DNA from: Sulfurimonas sp.
GTDB taxonomy: Bacteria > Campylobacterota > Campylobacteria > Campylobacterales > Sulfurimonadaceae
Assembly (NCBI GenBank): GCA_022712845.1
Contig: JAFLJV010000046.1
Location: 1 to 6,084 of the forward strand
DNA length: 6,084 nt
Direction: 5' to 3'
Shown here: one piece after another, positions 1 to 5,587 of the stretch
Position numbering within the stretch: the stretch's first letter is position 1
How the letters are laid out: the number at the start of each line of letters is the position of its first letter
Position numbers and translations under genes: made by a program
The notes under the pieces: model-generated
What the model was told of the DNA's origin: nothing
Seen by the model: the letters and a program-made list of their open reading frames with translations, nothing else
Databases searched by the model: none

Positions 1-2
1 AC

Positions 3-932
3 ATTACAATTGAATTTTTACCACGATCTATGAAAATCAGTACTGCTAATAGCAAAAGGTCATCAAGCTATATTGAATATATTGAATCTGAAGATAATAG
101 TATTATTGTTGAGGTAAAAATGAAATTTGGTGATATTCTTAACACTAAAGAAAAGCAATTTAAAATTCTAAAAAAAGATGAAGCAATTTATATCACTAAT
201 TTAAATGGATCAATTTTAGGGAAATTCTATTCTGCTAAAGTAGGGAAGTTTCCTTCCTTTTTAGGTACATGGGATGGAATGACAGAGTACAATAGAGATG
301 TTAAAATTAAATTTTTACCACAATCTATTGAAATAACTATTCATAATGAAAAAACTTTCTATAAAAATATTAAATACAGCAAACTTAACTATTATAATAC
401 ACTTGTTGAATCAGAAATAAGCTTTGATGCTATTAGTATTAAATCTAATCAATTTGTAGTTAGAGATAGTGAGCAAAAAATTCATCTTAAAAGAATTAAT
501 GGATCTTCTTTTAAGATGGGGAATCTTTATCCAAGCAATGAAGACAAACTTGTAAATGGATGGGACATGGAATCTCATAGCTCAAGAAATAAAAGATGTA
601 TTTTTTCTATAATAGGACAATGTTATGAATTTATGAAAAAAGAATCTGACCTTTTTGGTCAATTTAATGGAGAATTTTCTTTTAAAACTTTAAAGCAATC
701 TAAAAATAAATTGATGCTAACTTTAACTGGTTTTGATATCAAAAAAGCTGGTCGTTTAGAAAAAATTCCTGATAGTATAATTAATACTATAGAATATAAA
801 ACAATTCATAAATGTACAATTCATTTTATTAATACTTATTCACCATCTGAATTTCGAAAAAAGATTTATAAAGATAGAGGAACCAAACAACTTCTTCAGG
901 AGTTTGAAGAATTAAAAGATAACAACCTCTAA
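3..932 (+). CDS. Hypothetical repeat protein, 5' end outside window
   Basis: I do not recognise this protein. The frame is open to the left edge of the window (nine sense codons before the first ATG at 30), and those upstream codons are homologous to an internal segment, so ATG 30 is very probably not the start and the gene is 5'-partial. Numbering from that Met, two divergent modules follow each other. Matching anchors are FLPRS (-4 to 0) and FLPQS (95-99), NGS (59-61) and NGS (157-159), and TWDGM (80-84) and GWDM (177-180), giving a spacing of 99, 98 and 97 residues. A third, weaker copy may begin near residue 190 (GQCYEF 196-201 against PQSIEI 97-102). The rest is rich in Lys, Asn, Ile, Phe and Ser with alternating hydrophobic/polar stretches that suggest beta strands. 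I see no membrane segment and no catalytic motif. G+C is about 25% over 61-480 by hand count against about 33% in pyrG, which suggests an accessory or acquired gene. The stop is TAA at 930-932. Confidence 0.75.
   Translation: MTIEFLPRSMKISTANSKRSSSYIEYIESEDNSIIVEVKMKFGDILNTKEKQFKILKKDEAIYITNLNGSILGKFYSAKVGKFPSFLGTWDGMTEYNRDVKIKFLPQSIEITIHNEKTFYKNIKYSKLNYYNTLVESEISFDAISIKSNQFVVRDSEQKIHLKRINGSSFKMGNLYPSNEDKLVNGWDMESHSSRNKRCIFSIIGQCYEFMKKESDLFGQFNGEFSFKTLKQSKNKLMLTLTGFDIKKAGRLEKIPDSIINTIEYKTIHKCTIHFINTYSPSEFRKKIYKDRGTKQLLQEFEELKDNNL
13..580 (+). repeat. Tandem ~98-codon modules in the hypothetical protein
   Basis: Two in-frame copies of a module of about 295 bases can be traced in the DNA. Bases 13-31 match 310-328 with one mismatch at offset 297. 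The octamer AATGGATC recurs at 204-211 and 498-505 (offset 294). ATGGGA recurs at 269-274 and 560-565 (offset 291). The steady decrease of the offset by one codon between anchors fits small in-frame deletions within duplicated protein domains rather than chance matches. The first copy starts at about the left edge of the window, so further copies may lie upstream. Confidence 0.6.
892..911 (-). terminator. Possible weak terminator hairpin of the minus-strand operon
   Basis: A perfect 7-bp inverted repeat (TTCTTCA at 892-898, TGAAGAA at 905-911) with a 6-nt loop begins directly after the mutarotase stop codon at 912-914. Read on the minus strand it is followed by a T-rich stretch, TTGTTTGGTT, not a clean U-run. 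The stem has only two G-C pairs, so any terminator would be weak. It lies inside the 3' coding end of the convergent gene. On the plus strand no T-run follows. Confidence 0.3.
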
Positions 933-1778
933 AGTATGAACCTCTTTAGGCTCTATAATTCTCTTATCATCAAAAGCATTAGCAGTCTCTATACAAACCA
1001 TTGTTTTATATGAATCATCACTCATAGCACTCATTTGTTTGCATTTATCTATCCATGGGTTCCAAACTACTACAGATGATGAGCCTTTGTTTTTTATCTT
1101 TATAGTTTTATCTTTATCTTTTAAAGAGATTTCATTCTCAACATCTTGATAGACTCTATCTACTTCTTGATTAAAAGTGACATCTCCATCTTGTTTTTCT
1201 TGTTTCATTGTTAGGGCATCTAAATATGCTTTTTTATCAAGTCCTTTTATGCTCACTTGAGAAATATGTGAAATATTAAAATATGTATGCAAAGCTTGTG
1301 TGATTGTAAAAGGTTTGTTATCAAGGTTTGTTGTTTTTAGCTCTAGAGTTAGAGTATCTGAGATTAATATTTTTAATTCTAATTCAAATTTATATGACCA
1401 AAGTTCTAAGCTCTGTTTTGAGTGTTTTAGTTTTAGAGTTATTTCTATAGTATTTTCATCTATCTCACTTGTACTATAAAACTCCCATATAGAAGTTCTT
1501 GCAAATCCATGTTGAGGTAGCTCTTTATCTTTAGAGATGCCAAACCATGGCCAGCAAATTGGAATGCCACCTCTTATTGATTCTCCATATTTAAAATTAC
1601 TTGCCTCACTTAGCCAAAGAGTAGGCTTTTCTTTATCTCTAGTATATTCAAAAATATGTGCACCTTGAAGTGCTATCTTGGCTTTTGCTTTTGAGTTTTT
1701 TACTTCTATGTATTTAAAATTATTGGAGAGCTTTTTATGCTCTATCAAAGTTTTTTCCAGTTCATTATTTTGTGCCAT
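912..1778 (-). CDS. D-hexose-6-phosphate mutarotase (YeaD-like aldose 1-epimerase family)
   Basis: This is a cytoplasmic enzyme of the galactose-mutarotase superfamily, which interconverts the alpha and beta anomers of a sugar; the YeaD branch acts on hexose 6-phosphates such as glucose 6-phosphate (EC 5.1.3.15). At 288 residues it has the usual length of that branch. Visible motifs are RGGIPICWPWFG (69-80), QHGFAR (89-94), ALHTYFNI (162-169), EVDRVY (205-210), WNPW (239-242) and IETAN (263-267). H90, H164 and E264 are the likely substrate-binding and catalytic residues by analogy with the family's His/His/Glu set. RGGIP-CWPWFG and WNPW favour YeaD over GalM. The ATG at 1778 lies 34 nt inside the upstream transporter gene with a stop codon (TAG) immediately before it and no clear Shine-Dalgarno sequence. 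A TTG at codon 11 (1748) has a GGA seven bases upstream and overlaps the transporter's TGA, giving 278 residues; the true start is uncertain. It is the last gene of the operon. Confidence 0.9.
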   Translation of the reverse strand: MAQNNELEKTLIEHKKLSNNFKYIEVKNSKAKAKIALQGAHIFEYTRDKEKPTLWLSEASNFKYGESIRGGIPICWPWFGISKDKELPQHGFARTSIWEFYSTSEIDENTIEITLKLKHSKQSLELWSYKFELELKILISDTLTLELKTTNLDNKPFTITQALHTYFNISHISQVSIKGLDKKAYLDALTMKQEKQDGDVTFNQEVDRVYQDVENEISLKDKDKTIKIKNKGSSSVVVWNPWIDKCKQMSAMSDDSYKTMVCIETANAFDDKRIIEPKEVHTLEVVIF

Positions 1779-3013
1779 CTAAAAGCGTACATAAGGATAA
1801 AAGCATAACAAATAACACCTATGATGTAAGTGGACTGCATATCTCCACTTGCGTATGCAATTTTTCCAAAGATTAGAGGCATGATAGCACCACCAGCTAT
1901 TCCCATGATAAGTAAAGCACTTCCTTGTGCTGTATGTTTTCCAAGTCCCTCAAGAGCAAGTGGCCAGATTGTAGGCCATACTAGGGCATTTGCAAAACCT
2001 AAAAGTGCTACAAAAGTAATTGTATTTGGAAGAGTTGCTATACCACTCCAGCCCCATAATATCTCCGATATCCAGTATGATTCAGATGCTGAAACAACAC
2101 CTATAAGAAAGATAATTCCAAGTAAAGCAGAACCTATAAGTGCTTTTTCTTGAGAAAGATATTTTGGTATACCAAAAATCCCAACAAGATAACCAAAAAC
2201 CATAAATATCATAGTGTAAGAAGTTAACGCTGTAGCATTGGGTATACCCATGCCTTGTCCATATAAGCCTATTGTATCAGCAGCTATAACTTCAATACCA
2301 ACATAAAAAAAGAGTGCTACAGAGCCAAGCACTACTCGAGGATAATGGAATATACTATCTTTATCAGAAACCTCATCATCTTTTTCAAATTCAAGTTCAG
2401 GAAGTGAAGAGTACTTTACTAAAGCAATTAATCCCGAGAGAACAACTGCCATTATAAGATATGGAATAATTAAACGAGATGCAAGATCAGATTTATCAGT
2501 TTCTGTTAGATATTCTAAAGTACTAAAGTCTGAAAGTATAATAGCTGTAAAAGCAATAGGAACAATAACTCCAGCTCCTTTGTTTATAATACCCATAATA
2601 GAGATTCTCATAGCTGCACTCTCTATGGGTCCAATGCAGACAACATAAGGGTTTGAAGCGGTTTGAAGAATTGTAAGTCCAGTACCTAGTGTAAAAAGAG
2701 CAATAAGAAAAAAGAAAAAGTTTGCACTCATAGCAGCTGGAATAAAAAGAAGACTACCAACAACCATAACAGCTAAACCAAGAGCCATCCCATCTTTGTA
2801 TCCTGTTTTTTGTAAAACATAAGACATCGGCAGAGCCATAACAGTATATGCAATATAAAAAGCAAAAGTTACAAAAAGGGCTTGGTACTCATTTAGTTCA
2901 CATATTATTTTTAAAAAAGGGATAAGTGAGCCATTTAACCAAGTTACAAACCCAAATATAAAAAATAAAATTCCTATGATTATCATAGGAAAAATTGTAC
3001 TTTGCTTAGCCAT
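1745..3013 (-). CDS. Sugar MFS transporter, GluP/FucP family (glucose/galactose-type sugar:H+ symporter)
   Basis: This is a 422-residue inner-membrane permease of the fucose-galactose-glucose:H+ symporter family of the major facilitator superfamily. About twelve hydrophobic segments are visible (roughly 10-33, 44-68, 76-97, 99-116, 138-161, 181-200, then 225-246, 261-283, 290-308, 328-350, 363-388, 394-411), with an acidic cytoplasmic loop at 204-220 between the two halves. Family marks are FGFVTWLNGSLIPFLK (20-35), QTASNPYVVCIGPIESAAMR (117-136) and the GFANALVWPTIWPLALEGLG stretch (339-358). These resemble the glucose/galactose (GluP) branch more than E. coli FucP, so a hexose substrate is likely, but which sugar cannot be told from sequence. 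By an alignment from memory, the FucP proton-coupling residues Asp46 and Glu135 fall at G28 and Q117 here. The start overlaps the phosphatase gene by 8 nt and has a well-placed AAGG; the neighbouring hexose-phosphate mutarotase supports sugar uptake. Confidence 0.9.
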   Translation of the reverse strand: MAKQSTIFPMIIIGILFFIFGFVTWLNGSLIPFLKIICELNEYQALFVTFAFYIAYTVMALPMSYVLQKTGYKDGMALGLAVMVVGSLLFIPAAMSANFFFFLIALFTLGTGLTILQTASNPYVVCIGPIESAAMRISIMGIINKGAGVIVPIAFTAIILSDFSTLEYLTETDKSDLASRLIIPYLIMAVVLSGLIALVKYSSLPELEFEKDDEVSDKDSIFHYPRVVLGSVALFFYVGIEVIAADTIGLYGQGMGIPNATALTSYTMIFMVFGYLVGIFGIPKYLSQEKALIGSALLGIIFLIGVVSASESYWISEILWGWSGIATLPNTITFVALLGFANALVWPTIWPLALEGLGKHTAQGSALLIMGIAGGAIMPLIFGKIAYASGDMQSTYIIGVICYAFILMYAFRWHKIMNWKKL

Positions 3014-3833
3014 TTTTTATACCTTGTAAGTATTTTGCTACACCATCTTCATTATTAGTATATTCTAGCACAATATCAGCGGCTTTTTTTACACCATCTT
3101 GAGCATTTGCTACAGCTATCGATTTTCCAGCTATCTCAAACATACCAATATCATTAAAATTATCACCAAAAACACTAAGTTGTTCTAGCTCAAAATCAAC
3201 ATACTCATTTATACTTTTAATACCATGAGATTTATCTGCATCTTTATGAAGTATAGTTAAAAAATAGCACCCTACATAAGCTTCTGGTGCAAGAATATAC
3301 TTAAGTGTATCTCCAAATATACCCTCCAAGTGTAAAGCCAATTTTTTAAGTAGCTCTTCATCTCCCATATAAACTATTTTAAAATTATCTCTCATAGCTC
3401 TGATATCTTTACATTCTACTAAATTATCATCATTTGAGTAATTTTTCAAAACTTTTATCTGTGATTTATTTAGAATAGTTGAGTATAAAAAAGATTCATT
3501 GAGATTTTTATCTGCTAATGCTAAAACAAAGGGGTATATACCAAACTTAGCACCTTCATCTATAATAGTATCTGCTATCTCTTTATTTATAAACTTTGTA
3601 TCTATGATTTTTTTATCTACTGTGGCTATTAAAGCACCATCTAGTAAAATCATAGGGGCATTTATATCGATACCATTTAAAAACTGTGCAGTTTTTTTGT
3701 ATGTTCTTGCTGTTGCAACTGTAGCTATAGAATTTTTTGCCATATCATTCCAAATCTCTTTTGTAAAAGAGCTAAGTGTTAAATCATTTCGTAAAAACGT
3801 ATGATCTAAATCTGTTATGTAGGCTTTTTTCAT
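3006..3833 (-). CDS. HAD-IIB (Cof-like) hydrolase, probable sugar-phosphate phosphatase
   Basis: This is a soluble 275-residue phosphatase of the haloacid dehalogenase superfamily, close to the usual size of Cof-type (C2B cap) members. Motif I is DLDHT (8-12), with D8 the expected nucleophile and D10 the acid/base; the usual Gly between Asp and Thr is His11. Motif II is at TART (41-44), motif III is probably K201 in DADKSHGIK (198-206), and motif IV is GDNFND (223-228) with D224 and D228 binding Mg2+. The cap lies between about residues 80 and 190. The usual NGA after motif II appears as DGA (65-67). Cof-type enzymes dephosphorylate small phosphorylated metabolites, often sugar phosphates; the substrate here is unknown, though the adjoining sugar transporter and hexose-phosphate mutarotase make a sugar phosphate plausible. 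The ATG lies one base after the antiporter stop codon, and the 3' end overlaps the transporter by 8 nt, so it sits mid-operon. No strong Shine-Dalgarno sequence precedes it. Confidence 0.88.
   Translation of the reverse strand: MKKAYITDLDHTFLRNDLTLSSFTKEIWNDMAKNSIATVATARTYKKTAQFLNGIDINAPMILLDGALIATVDKKIIDTKFINKEIADTIIDEGAKFGIYPFVLALADKNLNESFLYSTILNKSQIKVLKNYSNDDNLVECKDIRAMRDNFKIVYMGDEELLKKLALHLEGIFGDTLKYILAPEAYVGCYFLTILHKDADKSHGIKSINEYVDFELEQLSVFGDNFNDIGMFEIAGKSIAVANAQDGVKKAADIVLEYTNNEDGVAKYLQGIKNG
3022..3025 (-). promoter_or_regulatory. Ribosome binding site of the sugar transporter
   Basis: On the minus strand AAGG stands eight bases before the ATG at 3013-3011. It lies within the last codons of the phosphatase gene and supports this start and coupled translation of the two overlapping genes. 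Confidence 0.55.
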
Positions 3834-3834
3834 T

Positions 3835-5457
3835 TTATTCGTACTTTAACTTACAAGTTATCATTCTATCAACTAAAACACGTCCTATCTCTAGTTTAGA
3901 GTCAACTACAGCTGTAATATCTAAATCTTCTAAACTCTCTTTATCTTCTAAAGATGTTATTTTTACAATCAAGTTAATGTTTTTTGTATGTCTAAGAACT
4001 GCTTCACAGACTGCTCTTTTTTTATTGATATTTTCAAGTGTAACTATAACTGCTGCTGCACTCTCTGCATGTAGAGCTTCTAAAAGAGAGAGTTTAGACA
4101 TATCACCGAGGTATGCTTCTTTATTTTCTGCTAAAGCTTCTTGAACATGTTTTGGATTATTGTCTATTATGACATACTTAGCATCTAGTTTATCAAGATT
4201 TTTTGCAACGTATTTTCCAACTGTACTGTATCCACAAACTATTACATGATTTTCTCTTGTAATAAAATCTGAAGTATCTAAACCTAGATACTCATGATGA
4301 CTAATACGACTTACTAATTTATTGATTTTAGAGATAAAAAATGGTGTAACCATCATAGATAAAATGGTAACAAGTATAAATAAAGATTCTAGCTCTTTAT
4401 CTAAAAGTCCTCCAACGCTAGCAACAGCAAATATTACAAAAGAAAATTCTCCAACTTGAGAAAGAGCTAGAGCTGTTTTTAGAGATAAGACATGTGAAGA
4501 TGTTATGCGAAGCATAAGATACATAATTATACTTTTTAAAATTAACACAAGTAAAAATATACCAACAACTGTATCTATGTTTTCTATAAAAAACAGTATA
4601 TCAACTTTCATACCAACTACAATGAAAAAAGTACCAAGAAGAATATCTTTAAATGGTGCTATATCAACTTCAACTTTATGATGATATTTAGTCTCAGCGA
4701 TAATCATTCCCGCAATAAAAGCACCAAGTGAATATGTAAAGCCCATGTATGAAGCTAAAAGTGAGGCACTAATTACTATAAATAAAACAGAACCCATAAA
4801 AAGTTCATCAACCTCACTTGATGCAGAAAAATGTAATAACCAAGACATAACTTTTCTACCAACAACAAACATAATTACAATTACTATAAAAGCACTTATA
4901 ACGGTATCTTTTAAAATTACTGCAAATGAGTGATCACCATCTCCTGTTAAAAAACCCAAAAAGATTAAGATAGGAATTACTGCGATATCTTGAAAAATTA
5001 ATATTCCTGTAGCTTTTTGCCCATAAGGGTTATATATCTCTTTTGAGCTTTTTAGATAACTCAATACTACAGCTGTTGAAGAAAGAGCAAACGCTAACGA
5101 TAGTATAAGAGCAGCAATAGATTCAAGTCCAAAAATATAGTGACTTATGGCATAAATAATAGCTGCGGTAAGACCAACCTGTACAGACCCATTAAAAAAT
5201 ATCTCTGTTTTCATACTGCCCATTTTTCTAAATGAAATTTCAAGTCCAATAGTAAACATTAAAAAAACTATACCAAACTCACCTATATGTTCAAGGGTTT
5301 GTGAATTGTTCATATCTCTTAAATCAAAAGCGTACACAAGAATAGTACCTGTTAAAATATACCCTATTATTTGTGATACTCCATACTTTTTCAATACCAA
5401 ATTCAGCACCGTTGAAACACCAAGAGCAATAACTATGTAAAAAAGAGCAGAATCCAT
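3835..5457 (-). CDS. Kef-type monovalent cation:proton antiporter (CPA2) with RCK N domain
   Basis: This is an inner-membrane antiporter of the CPA2 family, expected to exchange K+ or Na+ for protons. Residues 1-378 hold about twelve hydrophobic segments. Family marks are GYILTGTIL (32-40), FLMFTIGLE (65-73), LALSSTAVVLSYL-like sequence (122-135), FQD with the ion-site Asp at 157, LGAFIAGMIIAET (244-256), the cytoplasmic element DIAPFKDILLGTFFIVVGM (265-283) and SQVGEFSFVIFAVAS (333-347). Residues 403-520 form an RCK/TrkA-N nucleotide-binding domain: HVIVCGYSTVG (404-414), with acidic D432 at the end of the second strand. The second glycine of the usual GxGxxG is Ser411. At 540 residues it is shorter than E. 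coli KefB and KefC (about 600-620), and I see no TrkA-C domain or long KefC-like tail. Glutathione gating cannot be claimed. It is the first gene of the four-gene minus-strand unit and is divergent from pyrG. The Shine-Dalgarno signal (AAAG, seven bases before ATG) is weak. Confidence 0.92.
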   Translation of the reverse strand: MDSALFYIVIALGVSTVLNLVLKKYGVSQIIGYILTGTILVYAFDLRDMNNSQTLEHIGEFGIVFLMFTIGLEISFRKMGSMKTEIFFNGSVQVGLTAAIIYAISHYIFGLESIAALILSLAFALSSTAVVLSYLKSSKEIYNPYGQKATGILIFQDIAVIPILIFLGFLTGDGDHSFAVILKDTVISAFIVIVIMFVVGRKVMSWLLHFSASSEVDELFMGSVLFIVISASLLASYMGFTYSLGAFIAGMIIAETKYHHKVEVDIAPFKDILLGTFFIVVGMKVDILFFIENIDTVVGIFLLVLILKSIIMYLMLRITSSHVLSLKTALALSQVGEFSFVIFAVASVGGLLDKELESLFILVTILSMMVTPFFISKINKLVSRISHHEYLGLDTSDFITRENHVIVCGYSTVGKYVAKNLDKLDAKYVIIDNNPKHVQEALAENKEAYLGDMSKLSLLEALHAESAAAVIVTLENINKKRAVCEAVLRHTKNINLIVKITSLEDKESLEDLDITAVVDSKLEIGRVLVDRMITCKLKYE

Positions 5458-5489
5458 TAATCAACTTTCTATTTATTAAAATTGTTCTT

Positions 5490-5495
5490 ATTGTA
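5490..5495 (-). promoter_or_regulatory. Candidate -10 of the antiporter operon promoter
   Basis: On the minus strand TACAAT lies about 33 bases before the antiporter ATG, preceded by GC and followed by an A/T-rich leader. No convincing -35 stands at the usual distance, which is common in Campylobacterota sigma-70 promoters. Alternative minus-strand hexamers (TATAGT, TATAGC) lie further upstream at about 5520-5530, so the choice is uncertain. Confidence 0.3.
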
Positions 5496-5545
5496 GCGAA
5501 AGAATCTTTGAGCGGATGCTATACTATACATATTTTAAGAGATTT

Positions 5546-5556
5546 TATACTATAAT
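5546..5556 (+). promoter_or_regulatory. Probable pyrG promoter -10 region
   Basis: A consensus TATAAT is present at 5551-5556, with an overlapping TATACT at 5546-5551. It lies about 30 bases before the pyrG ATG, so transcripts would have a leader of roughly 20-25 nt carrying the ribosome binding site. There is no recognisable -35; the upstream sequence is T-rich, as is typical of Campylobacterota housekeeping promoters. A short inverted repeat (ATAAT at 5552-5556, ATTAT at 5562-5566) spans the expected start point. Confidence 0.55.
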
Positions 5557-5577
5557 TCGCGATTATTTAATATTTTT

Positions 5578-5581
5578 GGAG
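5578..5581 (+). promoter_or_regulatory. Ribosome binding site of pyrG
   Basis: GGAG stands six bases before the ATG at 5588. It fixes the start, which also agrees with the conserved PyrG N-terminus. Confidence 0.75.
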
Positions 5582-5587
5582 TTATAT

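Noticed and set aside
30..32. ATG as the true start of the left-edge gene
   Set aside because: The frame is open upstream to the window edge, the upstream codons match the internal FLPQS repeat, and no Shine-Dalgarno sequence precedes this ATG.
1830..2153. Open frame of 107 codons on the plus strand
   Set aside because: It is antisense to the sugar transporter, whose family motifs are intact over the same bases; the translation has no recognisable features.
3499..3804. Open frame of 101 codons on the plus strand
   Set aside because: It is antisense to the HAD phosphatase gene; its hydrophobic look comes from the reverse complement of the coding strand.
3776..4144. Open frame of 122 codons on the plus strand
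   Set aside because: It is antisense to the antiporter RCK domain and the start of the phosphatase, with no ribosome binding site or family motif.
4745..4933. Open frame of 62 codons on the plus strand
   Set aside because: It is antisense to a membrane segment of the antiporter and shows no independent coding signal.
5552..5566. ATAAT/ATTAT inverted repeat as a terminator or riboswitch for pyrG
   Set aside because: The arms are five A/T pairs only, it overlaps the -10 hexamer and expected start site, and it lacks a T-run; the leader is too short for a riboswitch.
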